A DNA stretch of 64,000 bases from Haemaphysalis longicornis (lineage: Eukaryota > Arthropoda > Arachnida > Ixodida > Ixodidae). The notes beneath the pieces are model-generated. The model saw only the letters and a list, made by a program, of their open reading frames with translations, had not been told where the DNA came from and made no database searches. Where the stretch lies: positions 23,610,905 through 23,674,904 of the forward strand of contig CM023457.1 of assembly GCA_013339765.2 (NCBI GenBank). Direction: 5' to 3'. The translations under genes were made by a program, and so were the position numbers. Below, piece after piece: positions 33,251 through 44,485 of this stretch (its first letter is position 1; the number at the start of each line of letters is the position of its first letter).

Positions 33251-34157
33251 TTTTTTCTGCTGCGTCCGCAAAAACTAAAAATGCTGTGCAAGATGACTAA
33301 CAAAACAGAGATACTAAAGAAACAGATGCGTTAAACGCGCACGTTTGTGGCATGCTGCTCCGGGATTGTCTATAGGATACCTAGGTCGTGCAGGAAGGCT
33401 TACATGGCAATGTAAACGCTGCGTTAACGAACGACTCAGAAAACAAAAAAAAGCACTTAGCTCGAGCAATACGTAGCATTGTCGCTGGTTATTCTTGCTG
33501 CTAGGATTCTGGTTATCGCTTACTGGCTAAAACTATTGTCCAATTCAATCCAATAGTTCAGATACTGCTCCTCGCCTAAGCAGCACGACTCTCTAGGAGC
33601 CACGCGAAAACGGCTATCAAGCGTCCGGCGCAGGAAGGCTTGCGCAACGGAGCCGACAGCTGGGCACGCGCCGGCGCCAGTGCGTCTGGCCTATGACGTC
33701 ATCTGGAATGGACTGGTGAATGTGGGGACCCAATTCTCTACATACCCGTATTACAATATGATTAGATTTACAATACAATCTAATTTTCCAAGCCAAGCCA
33801 ACGAATGCTCGTCGTGCTTGCGCATTACGGCCCTCACGGCCCACGCGAAACTGCTCAACCTCGGCTAGTGTACTTACGTTACAAAAATATGTGCAAACAA
33901 GTTTCAGCACCAGGGCACTTGGCTGCCCACTGCGCCAGACACGGGTGCTCTGCGCAATTTGAGCGCACTACGGTTCTCTTTAAATCTGCGGGCACTATCG
34001 CCCGCGAGATATGGGAAGCCTATGCAATTCAAAAAGAAAACGACTATCAGTTCACCATCGATGGTATTGTCGACAAGAAAGATGGAACTACTCGACAGTT
34101 CGTAGGCAACGCATGCGCCATGACAAATATTGTATATATTTTCATCGCGACTGATTA
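33251..34157 (+). pseudogene. Penelope-like element, GIY-YIG-like endonuclease remnant
   Basis: Downstream of the SINE, short frames at about 33365-33455 read IVYRIPRSCRKAYM and, after a shift, CKRCVNERLRKQ. This is the start of the endonuclease (normally a GIY-YIG-type strand pair followed by an Arg helix). The second half lies in the open frame ending at 34158: GHLAAHCARHGC, QFERTTVLFKSAGTIAREIWEAYAI, with the conserved-position Glu in REIWEAY. Between the two halves, about 33460-33890, is roughly 400 bp of unrelated sequence, so a second insertion or rearrangement split the domain. GIY-YIG nucleases nick DNA at the integration site. The Cys/His pairs fit the zinc-like motifs seen near this domain in Penelope-like elements. 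Confidence 0.6.
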
Positions 34158-36772
34158 ACCCTTCCGGTTACGTCATCTGAAATTTTCCTTATAAGTTGTG
34201 TTTGTTGTGATTAATAAGTCAGTTGTTAGTGTGCGCTTCACGTCTGTGTATAATTCTTCGTCTTTGTCCCCCTTGCGCCAGCGATGTTCCGAGTCAAAAA
34301 CCAACTAGCCCCATTTCAAGCTTTCATTCCTTTTCATGGCATTGCACGCGCAATTGCCGGAACCAGCACGTGACTTCCAATTAACCGAAAATTCCAATTA
34401 GATGACTTCCGACCGAGACGCGACTGTATGTGTAAAGCCATTTCATGAATGAACGACAGGCAGTTGTAATAAAAAATATGGGTTCTTTCCAGGACCCACA
34501 ATATTAAATCATCGACTTGTAAAGACACAGCCAATCAGCGCATTAACCTACTTGCGTGTGCGTGTCTCCAATAGGAATAACATCGTGGAGTTCATAGCAT
34601 CGAGATCCCCGAATGTGCCTTCCAAGCTAATTGTTATTTCGGTGTTGCTTAGCGAGCATCGGGCTAGCGCCATCCCCAATTCCTGCCGTATAAGTGCACG
34701 AGCAAAGGCTGCACTGTCTCTAACCCACTCTCGCAATCTGCTCTCGCGCTCCAAATAGGAACAGTAGATTGGATCCGCAAAAAGCAGGTGGCGTCCACTT
34801 CCACCTATCCTTCTACCGAAGGGCGTAGCATTCGGTTCTCTATGTAACACTTGAATGCTGTTTGCTACCATGATAGGGAAAGGCTAGCGTGCGTCAGGTG
34901 AGTGGGCCTCTTGATCCAATTACCAGATAACTACGCTATGTCTCGCCTTGCCTTCTCGGGGGGTATGCCCCGCACTCGCCTCTGCCAAATAACCCTCCCG
35001 TTCCATGGTTCCTTTCGTGTTTGGTATTGCGCCACCGAAGACTATTATCAGTAGTTGTGCGCTTCGCGACGAGTTATCCTGTACGCGCAGGTACACAGAG
35101 GTAATTTTCATTTATGAACTTTTGTTTCTTGGCGTGGTATAAACGGAGAACCGGAAGTAACGTTTTGTGGGTACAGACAAAATAGACTGAACTTACTAAA
35201 GGCGTTTTGTTGTGTTTGAGCACTTTGGTTGAGGGTATTTTTTTGTGTTCTGCAGGCGCTCAAGTATACCTGCTTCGGACACGTCGCGCTGCATGACAGG
35301 TGAATCCAGATAAGCAAAGAGGGGCCGAAATTTAAGTGGCTGTTTTCCTAGGGAGTCTGGTCTTATTTTCGTGTTATGCTCGCTTTCATTGACAGAAGGA
35401 ATTAACCTGGTTTTTTAAGCAATGCTCCCTTTGGTTCTATTCCTAGCTTTACGGAGGGGGGCCGCTGCGGTTACTGATTTCTAGCCGGGTGAGCCGCGGT
35501 TTCTTATCGTGCACAATATAGCTGTGGTTTCGTGCACTGCACTCGCGCATCCGTGACAGCGACATCGGTAGGGGAGAGTTAGGGGAAGTTGCACCAAATA
35601 ACACTGTTCTAACACTGGAAATACGTATAACACCAAATAACACCAGATAACCATACCGCGCCCGAGGAGGCGGCGTACGAGGTGGGGATGGGGTGGAGGC
35701 TACGCCCGGCGACATTTTAGTTCACGATTGTATCACGTTTCAAAGCGCTTGGGCTTATGGCGTCCTCGCCAAGGAAGTTTGAGACGTTGATCGCCTGCGT
35801 TTCTTGAAGCACTCGCCACTGGTCACTGTTCAGAAAAATCAGCCCCTACACAATACACGGTCACACTCTAAAAAATGCCACACGCAAGTTCATTTCAACC
35901 CAGGTGTGCCAGAATGAGAACTTCGCGATTCGTCGCTTCCCACCTGTTCGTGGGATCCCACCAATTTTTACACCGGAGCTGTTATAGCGCTGGCCCTGGC
36001 GACGGTCTCTGCTGGTATCATGTGACGCTCTCTCTCTCTCCGCCGCGCAATCACGAAAGGAATTCATAAATATAAACAAAATTTCCCCGGGGCCTTCATA
36101 TTTTTCTATAAAACAGCCTATATTGCACCTAGAAAACTGTCTTCCCTGCAATGCATTTCTGCCTAAAGATGAAGTCCATTTAAAGGGATCGGTGCAATCT
36201 TGGTCTTTGTTAGCTGGCTCTTCCCCGTTCTGTGTTGCTCAGTGAAGCACGGTCATTTACGGAGGGAGCATGGATAACGGAATCGGCTCTTGTTTCCGAA
36301 AGTATCCCGGAACAAATGTATGACAATTAGCTGCTAAGGCGACTGTTACGCCCCACAGCTTCGCTGTCCATCCTTCGCTGTCTCGAGGGAACACTTAATT
36401 TTTTTGTTGCCCACTATTTTCGTGAAAAGTGTCATAGCCTGATAACACGTGACTGGGACATCGCCTGGAAAATGTTTATCTCGCCAGGGCGCACACCAGA
36501 ACACGCTGAGGCGTGCTTGCCTCTCTGCTTCAATGCAAAGTGTCAACAGTTAATGGGTTAGTTAGCACATGATGGTTACCTAAGGCATCAACTCAAGACA
36601 CGGAGTTGACATGGTGACTACGGAGCGGTAACACTTCCCGCGGTTGATAAAATAGGCCTTTCTGGGCCTGTCATTCGGAACTGCCGCCGGTGCGAAACAC
36701 CGACATTTCATTTCTGCGTTACGTGACCCGGTGCCATTCCTCGCTTCTCCTCTTTTTCCTATACCCTTTCAC
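34158..36772. other. Probable Penelope-like 3' flank, then intergenic
   Basis: The first ~170 bp (to about 34330) may still be the non-coding 3' end of the Penelope-like element. Beyond this I see no supported gene. The minus-strand ORF at 34548-34871 (107 codons) and the minus-strand ORF at 35449-35715 are the best of a weak set. The latter starts with ATG in a good context inside a GC-rich stretch; its N-terminus is Pro/Ser-rich (MSPGVASTPSPPRTPPPRAR). Neither has a recognisable domain. Confidence 0.4.
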
Positions 36773-36786
36773 CGAAATTACCGCCC

Positions 36787-36986
<200 letters not shown>

Positions 36987-37243
36987 CGAAATTACCGCCC
37001 GCCGCTCCTCGATCGATATTTCAGGCGCACCCGGCTTTCACCTTGACCTGCGATGGTGTCTAGCGAGTTTGACCAGACCACGCGTACTCAACCCCCTCCG
37101 TGTAGGCATGGCCCCTCGGATCTGCTATACCGACCGCTGTAAAGGACGTCGCGTGAGGTATCGCGAGTTTAAACGGAGACGATACGCTGATGCTACACTT
37201 TGGGATAATTGGGATTTGACACCTCTCCAGCGCCAGGGTGTTA

Positions 37244-37418
37244 CAGTATATCCCAGTTAAAGAGAACCCGGTTTTGACGAAATAGCGACTATAATGAATA
37301 AATATTCGCTTCCCGTTAGCATTTGTATACGTAGATTTTGTGTCCAGATATAACGGAAAGCGGTCATAACGAACTGATTTCAATTTCCCGATGTGTTCGT
37401 TATAAGCGGGCTCGACTG
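37244..37418. mobile_element. pogo/Tigger-like MITE, 175 bp
   Basis: The right end read in complement is CAGTCGAGCCCGCTTATAAC followed by GAA, the classic pogo/Tigger terminus. The left end (CAGTATATCCCAGTTAAAGA, then GAACCCGGTTTTGACGAA) is a diverged partner, possibly with about 10 extra bases. TA flanks both sides (37242-37243 and 37419-37420). There is no coding capacity. Confidence 0.7.
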
Positions 37419-37974
37419 TACAAATTATACTGTAGCTTATCACTACAGCTTAAGCCATAACCACGCTGTACCTTAAGCGAGAAAAATCATCTAATTTGGA
37501 ATTTTGTAATAATATGATGTGGACAACAGAAGGACCCATCAAAACTTTTTACCTGTCAGAAAAGACGTGAAAATTGCTGCAAAAAATTGCCACGGACAGG
37601 TGAAATTTGATTCGGCATCTCTGTACGTTGATGAACCCGATTCGCTCCTAGAAGGAGAGCGGGCAATACTTCGGAGATGAAAGGAAAAAAAATGGCGCAG
37701 CTTGCAGTAGTAGTGCAAGGCTGGAGAAACGGCAGAGATGGCGGTCCCTCTCCATTCGTCGGATACCCGGCTGTTGCACCTCCCATGGATTTCCGCAACT
37801 TGCCGCTGAAGAATTCTGCTTTACTTGCGGGCTCGGATCATTTCGTCCGTATGTATTCACGTATCTCCCAAAGTGGACCGCGTTAGCCCGCGCTAGAACC
37901 CGCGGAACAGTCCAAAGTCTAACACCCGCGCTACAAACCCAAACAACATTGTATACTCCCTCATTGCGATGACA

Positions 37975-38200
37975 GCTCAATTGCATAAACACCGGTTTCT
38001 TAACGCAAGGGACCCGGGATCGATTCCGACCAATGAAAACATTTTTTTCTACTTTCCATTTCACTGCACAGGTTATTGTTCCCGGCCTCTGCTAACCGCG
38101 TACCCTCGGGCCTTTGGAGTGGCCCAGCAGTTAGGTTGCCGGTTTCACGGGGTAAATGTCCCGGGTTCCGGTCACGGGGCGTCGCTAAGCACATTTTTTT
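37975..38200 (+). repeat. Two tRNA-like SINE heads in tandem
   Basis: A B-box-like GGGATCGATTCC lies at about 38010 and is followed by GAAAACATTTTTTT. A second head has TGGCCCAGCAGTTAGG (A-box-like, about 38119) and GGGTTCCGGTCAC (B-box-like, about 38162), and runs into a T-tract. Neither folds into a complete cloverleaf with an anticodon arm that I can defend, so they are SINE-like heads or tRNA relics, not tRNA genes. Confidence 0.5.
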
Positions 38201-38228
38201 TTTTCGTTAGGCTTTGAGGTTCTTTGGT

Positions 38229-38272
38229 GCGACGGACGAAAAAGGCTCGACCTAAACGGCTCGGCTGTTAAA
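38229..38272 (+). repeat. Short dispersed repeat shared with 20960-21015
   Basis: GCGACGGACGAAAAAGGCTC followed by GGCTCGGCTGTTAA. It lies directly downstream of the tandem tRNA-like heads and may be the body of that SINE family. Confidence 0.5.
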
Positions 38273-40770
38273 CTAGCACGACCTAACTTTATCATTTTAT
38301 TTGTGTTTTACTGTGTGATTGTTTGGCGTCAAAAGATCTCAAGTCGGTAGCTAGAGCAGCTTCAGTGTGGAGACAAGGGCCATGCTGCTATTCTAAGCTG
38401 CATTGCTAAAGCAGGGAGGAAGCCGAGTAGCCTCGGTAGTCACATTGAGTGGCACAGAAGCTAATGTTGCCAGCCCTCGATCGCTTCAGAAGGGTGAACG
38501 TTGGACTGTTTGTGCTGTAACGATGGGGTTTCCGGCCGACCCTGCGCGCACTACATTAGGCGCAGTGCGCGTGCTATCGCTGTCTCCGGTCGTCTACCTC
38601 GCCCATCGTGCATGATGTACGACGCTTGCGCTGACCGCAGGTGTTGCCAGGCATCGTTCGCAGCGTCGTCAGGGCTGGACGTTTCCTGTCTCCCATCGGC
38701 CCCTTTCACGAGCAGCGCTTCTTTGATAAGAAAGCATTAGCAGTCGGTCATCAGTACGGCACTCCATTGCAGACGTAAATGGCAGTGCCCGAAAGAAAAA
38801 AGAATTATCCGCGCACATTATGAGTTTTGCCAAAGTTGTCGACACAGCCGGTTCATCATATGCTTATAGGACACGTTCACTAGTCAGTGTGGTTGCTCCC
38901 AAAGGGCCGGGGGAGGAGGGGGGGGTGCTGGCACTGCTGTAAAACTACTTCGGCGTCTTTTCATGTATGACCGAATGTCCCACTGCCTATCTCGTATGCA
39001 ACCACCCCACCACGCTGCTTGCACTTTCACTGCGGCGTTCCCGTGCTTTCTCCGCTTGTTTCGTCGATCTCCCTCCACTGACCTAGTTCATCATTCATGG
39101 CTGTTTCAGTAGCACTGCACTCACGTCACGGAGATTGACGTGACATCATCACATACTGTTGGGCTTGTTCTTCTGTGTTGAAGACTTCACCCCTTTCCCA
39201 TAACGGAACTTTTCTAGGCCGTTCTAATGCCCGCCCTTGTGGTCGCCTTGACATGGCCCCTTGCGCAAAGCTTCAATGTGGTCACGTGATGAAGAGGCCC
39301 ATGTCAGTTATCGCTGCATGCGCAAATTAACTAAGGTTGCATGATCATTTGCTTGAGTAGACATTACTGGCTTTTCTTTAGTGTTGGCTTCTGTCATAAA
39401 GAGCTTTGCCGCAATGCTGTTGCAGTTTTGTGCGGAAGCCAGGAGACAATGATGCACAGAGTTCCAGGAATGCCCCATTCATACAGACAGTTTTTGCCAT
39501 GACAAATTTTCAGCATGCCGCGGAGATTTTAGGCGTGGCCGCGCGACCAAAAAAACATTTGGAATAGATGGAGTTATTCACGCGGCTCTTTAATTGCGGG
39601 GGCATCCAACTACATACCATACGCCACACCAAATTTGTGTTTTTATGTATTTATAGTCGTGCTTTCATGTTTGAGCTGAAGATTTTGTGAGTACTAAAAT
39701 ACGTTGCTTAGTACGCTTACATATTATTTCAGTTTGTTATCACTATCCCTATCACTATCATCATCATCATCATCATTTAAGTTCAGAATCAGAATAAGGC
39801 GGCCAGGTTGAGTTTGTCCTCTTACTCAACATTCAGCAGTGTTTCACTTATAAAAAAAAATCTTGAATGCTACAACTTCCAGGAAGCATACGACATGAGC
39901 ACCAAACTTAATTATAGGCCCGGCATCTATATATAAAAATGATTACAGCTTTTTTTTTCACTTGCTGTTCGCTACATTTTCTAGTGGAATTTTTTCATAA
40001 TATGAGTTTACATTTTTGTCCCCACAATTCTAGCAAGATTCTAGGTCCTTTACCTCGCTCGCGGCGGTTAATTAAGTTCAGCGATACTTATCAAAATTGG
40101 TTGTCATGACCGGGGACCAAAGGTGTAACATTGTAGAATGCAAATGATAACCAGCATTTCATCAAAACTTGGTCGAGATGCTTTCTGGCAACCGCGGGAA
40201 CTGCGCACCTCTTTACGGTTCGTTTAGCCAACGTGCCATACAGCCGTTCCCTCCACTGACCGCTCCCCGACCAAATAAGCCCCTTTCACAACCCTTTTTG
40301 CATAAGCCGTCAGCCTCACAACGCAGCTCGTGTTGCTTAGCGCTCGCGTTCACGGAAGCTTAATATGACCCGACGCAGCGCAATTAACGGCCAGCTTCTA
40401 ATTAGAGTGCCCGCAGGGGACGATGCTAACCGAAGGGCTTGAACTGGTCAAGTATAGAGCGGCAGGCATCTTTTGACCCAAAAAATCATTGTTTCGTCAC
40501 GTGTGACATACCAACGAGATGAAAATGATATTAAACTGAGCGGCGCGGGGACTGGAGTTAATTTTGGACGGATCAAAGTTTTCAAAGTTTTCTTCTGTGT
40601 CGTCACTTCTTAAACAAAGTCCAAGTTTGGGAATTCGTAATTTCGGATGTGTGGATTATCAGGAGCTCTCTGGTAGCATCTGGGTCTCCGCTAGAAGGCA
40701 GGGCAAGGTAGAAGAACCTGCACTGTAGAGCGGAAGACCAGGCTTCGCGCGGAACATGTAAATGCGTCGC
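38273..40770. other. Intergenic, no gene recognised
   Basis: Small ORFs only (for example 38403-38615 and 38501-38740). A (ATC)n run lies at 39748-39778. I see no gene or named repeat. Confidence 0.45.
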
Positions 40771-40783
40771 CTCTATAGATAGT

Positions 40784-41029
40784 GATTGATTGATTCTAGG
40801 TTTTAAACGCGCCGACGCAACGCAAGCGATGAGGCCCGCCGTCGTGGAGGGCTCCGGATTAATTTTGGCCACCTGGGGATCTTTAACGTGCGCCGAAATA
40901 TCGTACACACCGGCAATTTTTGCTTTTTCGCCTCCATCAGAAAAGCGACCGCCGCGGCCGGGAAACGAACCCGCGACCCTCATTGCTCAGCAGCGCAACG
41001 CCTTAGCCACTGAGCCACCGCGGCGGGTA
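40784..41029 (-). mobile_element. Full-length Ruka-like SINE with perfect 13-bp TSD
   Basis: In minus orientation the element starts TACCCGCCGCGGTGGCTCAG. The A box corresponds to plus positions 41004-41019 and the B box (GGTTCGTTTCC) to 40971-40981. It then passes through GATGGAGGCGAAAAAGC, CGGCGCACGTTAAAGATCCC and CAAAATTAATCCGGAGCCC, and ends in a short AATCAATC tail. CTCTATAGATAGT is repeated exactly on both sides (40771-40783 and 41030-41042). It is intact and little diverged, and is the best reference copy in the window. SINEs of this type are transcribed by RNA polymerase III from the A and B boxes and moved by LINE machinery. Confidence 0.95.
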
Positions 41030-41042
41030 CTCTATAGATAGT

Positions 41043-42120
41043 AGCGCGAGAGAGCATACAAGCACAGCGGTTCGACAGATGCTGCTGTGATTTGCTAGCA
41101 CTGTAAACGCGCCTATGAAGTAACACATAGCGATAGAGAACGGGCATCACGTATCAGCGAAACACAGTTTGGGGGGAGGGGGGACGAAACGACACCATAT
41201 TTCAATTAACGAGGACGAACTGAACGTTGGCTTGGCGTGTAAGGCGAAAAACTAAAAGTGGGTGTTGCACTAGGGTCACAGAGTGCCTACAGAGAGATTG
41301 GGCTAGAAGCAGAAAAAGACTAGTAACTCGATAGAGGAATGAGATAACTCAATTCGGAGGGAAAGAGAGTACCAGAGCTTCGCATGATGAGGATGGTTTG
41401 AGGAACAAGGGCGAGGCCTTCTTCCTGCAGTTGAAACAAGCAGGTTTATTATTATAATGATGATGATGATGACAATGATGATGATGAATGGGCCCTCCTT
41501 CAACTTTGTGGGGCTTAATGGTTTTATCAAATGCGAGCGCGTTGTTGGAATTAATCTGGGTATTGTTTTGTTTGTTTAATATCAAACTGGCCGTACGAGG
41601 TATCAATTGGACATTCAACTTCCCAGTGTGACCAGCCGTTCCCTCACCACGTAGCCAAACTGAGCGAGTACACTGGTCACTCCTACCAAAAAGAACTTCC
41701 GATGGTGACAGCATGACATCGCAGCAAGCGGAGATGTTTCCAAACTTCGTCCCGCAGCAAAGAAGCAACGGGCGCGTCCTGATCGATTCCCCTTTGCGTC
41801 GTTGTCTTCCTCTAGTGCAAGCACTGCGTGCTTTTATTTTAGCCAGAGGGTATTCGATGTACGCGATGATGGTTTCCGCTCTGGGTCATTATCAGAAGAC
41901 GTGTGATGATGCCATATGGTGGGAGCGCGGGGTCTGACACCCGTGGAGCAGAGCGGACGGACACGCCATTAGTTCGTGCCACTGAGCATTCGCCTTTGTA
42001 GCAGCTTGCGTTCCCGAAAAATGGTAGCTACTGGAATGGGGGCCGTGGTACAGCGGGACCACATACGATGCCCGCGCCAAGAGGACCAAAGTTTGTCGCT
42101 TTTACTTTTGTGCCTCGTGC
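41043..42120. other. Intergenic with (GAT)n microsatellite
   Basis: Contains a G-rich run near 41170-41182 and (GAT)n at about 41456-41488. Overlapping ORFs on the minus strand at 41303-41824 translate the microsatellite and flanks; none has a motif. Confidence 0.45.
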
Positions 42121-42123
42121 GCA

Positions 42124-42265
42124 GTCCTTTTTCTTTCTTCTACTTTCTTTCTTCTTTCTTCTTCTTTCTCTATCTTTTCTTTCTTTCTTTCTTTCTATTC
42201 TTTCTTTATTTCTTTATTTCTTTATTTCTTTCTTTCTTTCTTTCTTTCTTTCTTTTTCTTTATTT
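42124..42265 (+). repeat. (TTTC)n pyrimidine microsatellite
   Basis: About 140 bp of TTTC/TTTA/TTC repeats with no purine G. The poly-Phe/Leu/Ser frames over it are artefacts. Confidence 0.95.
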
Positions 42266-42420
42266 AGTTCGTCCTTTGAGGGGCGAAGCCCCTTAGGGGC
42301 TGGAGCTGTTGGCGTCCCCTGTCGTCGTCTTCGTAATCGTCGTTCGTCTCGTGTAGTCACGGTACTCAAAAACCGGGAAGCTCGCTTGCGCCTCGCGCTA
42401 GAGCGTAACGCGTACTAAAA

Positions 42421-42752
42421 AAATTTCCCCGCATTTCCCCGAGGGGAAGAATGTGAAAGTGCGAATGCACGAGTTGAATTTGCGCGGTTCGGTAATGTTC
42501 GCGAAAGAGAGATCACACACACACACAACTACAAAGAAAGAAAGATGCATTTATTCACAGACAAATATTTGTGTTGTCGTTGTACTTGATTGCTAGAGCG
42601 GATCTCAGCTTTGAAATTTCGCGTCAGTACTCCTTTAAGCGGGTGCATTATCGCTTCTCACGCCCGATTCCTTGCCAATCCCCCACGTGGGTATGTGCCA
42701 TGTCAGCGGCCAGGCAGCGCGCGCCCATCTCCCCCGTTGCCAAGGAAAAATG
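42421..42752 (+). repeat. Dispersed repeat, copy B
   Basis: Opposite-orientation partner of 6256-6692, with very high similarity from CCCGCATTTCCCCGAGGGGA through CACACACACA, GATTGCTAGAGCGGATCTCAG and CCCCACGTGGG to CCCGTTGCCAAGGA. The 91-bp unit occurs only once here. Just upstream, at about 42280, is a GAGGGGCGAAGCC motif like the terminus of the MITE at 22624. Confidence 0.75.
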
Positions 42753-42956
42753 CTGGGCACACCCATTTACGCCTCGCACTAAGAGCTTCGTGATTCAAAG
42801 ACGAGAAACTTCTACAGCCAAAGCTGTATAACCTCTACCGCCGAATGGCTTCATCTCCGTTCTTGCAAAAATGCCAAGGCGCCAAGGAATACAACTTATG
42901 CACTGCATGCTTCGCTCCTCCCCAGGTTTCAGTTTGTGAAGATGCGCGCGGGGATT

Positions 42957-42960
42957 ATAT

Positions 42961-42995
<35 letters not shown>

Positions 42996-43035
42996 TTATT
43001 TATTTATTATTATTTATTTATTTATTATTACTTTC
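42957..43035 (+). repeat. (TTTA)n microsatellite
   Basis: Tandem TTTA/TTATTA units, followed by a pyrimidine-rich stretch to about 43080 that borders the next SINE. Confidence 0.95.
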
Positions 43036-43090
43036 TTTTTCCTTCCTTCCTTTCTTCTTTTCCTTCTTTCGTTCTTTCTTATTTTTGAGG

Positions 43091-43391
43091 TACACCGATT
43101 ACACCGCCGCCGCGTTGGCTCAGTTGGCTAAGGCATGTGCTGCTGAGGCACGAGAGGTTCGCGGGTTACGCTTCCCGGCCACGGCGGGTAGCTTTTCCGA
43201 TGGAGGCGAAAAAGCAAACCATGCCATTTTGTTTGAGATTTACGGCGCACTTTTACAAGATGCCCAGGGTGGTACAAAATAATGCGGAATTCATTGCAGT
43301 CTACGGCGGCGTCTCATCACCTGCGTTGCGTCGGCGTTGTTAAACCCCTTACAATGATTTCAATCAATGAATCAATCAATGAACCAATCAA
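43091..43391 (+). mobile_element. Diverged Ruka-like SINE with 12-bp TSD
   Basis: The head has GCGTTGGCTCAGTTGGCTAA (A box) and GGGTTACGCTTCCC (B box, mutated). The body has GATGGAGGCGAAAAAGC, TACGGCGCACTTTTAC and TCTACGGCGGCGTCTCATCA. It ends in an AATC-type tail, AATCAATGAATCAATC. TTATTTTTGAGG occurs exactly at both sides (43079-43090 and 43392-43403). Compared with 40784-41029 it shows many substitutions and is an older copy or a different subfamily. The two small overlapping ORFs over it are not genes. Confidence 0.85.
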
Positions 43392-43403
43392 TTATTTTTG
43401 AGG

Positions 43404-44327
43404 GCCAGGCAATGCCATACGTTGCTCCCAGGCACTTACAATTTCGGGCTTGAACGTGTGTCCGTATTTATGGACACGACAAAAATTCGGAGAAGCCGCA
43501 TATCCACACGCTCGCACGCACGCACACGTATACACGTATGAGAATCAGGTAAGACGGCATTGCATCTCTGCAAGATAAGATTCATGATCCCGCTTGTCGC
43601 GCTTTCTCCTGAATGACACATCATTGTGGCTGCTGCGGAGCGTTGCGTCCTTCGCGTTGCATTTGTCAGCCTCACAAATTGCTTGCCAGCCTTGCCACCG
43701 GGTCCCATTTGCCAGCCCATGAATTCAGTTTCCCGTGGTGGGACGTGCAAACATCGTACCTTGGTGGGACGTGCAAAGACAGTAGCGCACAGCTCATATG
43801 TGAAATTTCAGTCTAAGCAGCTTTCCGTCAGTCACAGGAAAGACTACTCTGAATGTTTTAATTTGGTGCTGCAAAATGGCCTCCAAAAGTTATCGTAAGC
43901 CTCTCTCCAATCGCGCCATACAGAGCACCGTGCGTTCTTTTACCCGGCTAACTCTCCCAGGGCAGAGTAACACTACCATTTCCAAATAAATCCAGTCCCG
44001 AACTTCACTCGAGGAAAGGGTCGGGAAAAAATGAAGGAAGCGCACACAAACGCGCAAGACTTGAAGGTAGCGAAGCCGTACACAACCTGCACGACCATCA
44101 CAATAGCTTACGTCCACGATTCCGACGGTTGCAGCCGATTTGCTTCTTCGCTGCCGCAACCACCTTTACTCCATCATTCTTGCTATAAGTGTGAGCTTCC
44201 TTCATTATTTTGGAACTGATAATCATGGGACATCACCTTGGAGGGCGTACGCTGTGACGTGTCTTTCTGGGTCCGAACAAGTGTTGCCACGATTACGGCG
44301 AACGCTTCAGTTTTTTTTTTTTTTTTT
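43404..44327. other. Intergenic, no gene recognised
   Basis: Mirror ORFs on both strands (43436-43750, 43626-43898, 43890-44159) show no motif. A 17-base T run directly precedes the tandem repeat. Confidence 0.45.
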
Positions 44328-44485
44328 GCAATCTTGGCCAACCTCCCTAATTGGGCATGCTTGGCCTAACCAACGTGCGCCATTGAAGCTGGGCGGTTGC
44401 CTCGAGGCAATCTTGGCCAATGTCCTTAAGTGGGTATAGTTGGTCTAACAAACGTGCGCAGGGGACGCTGGGTGGTCGGTGCGAA
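44328..44485. repeat. Tandem duplication, 2 x 79 bp
   Basis: GCAATCTTGGCCAA followed by a variable stretch and AACGTGCGC occurs at 44328 and 44407. Both units contain the palindromic TTGGCCAA. The units differ at many positions, so the duplication is old. Confidence 0.8.

Noticed and set aside
40784..41029. A tRNA gene at the A/B boxes
   Set aside because: The head is tRNA-derived but fused to a SINE body and tail and bounded by a target duplication. The same applies to the heads at 33131, 43091 and 60720-60925.
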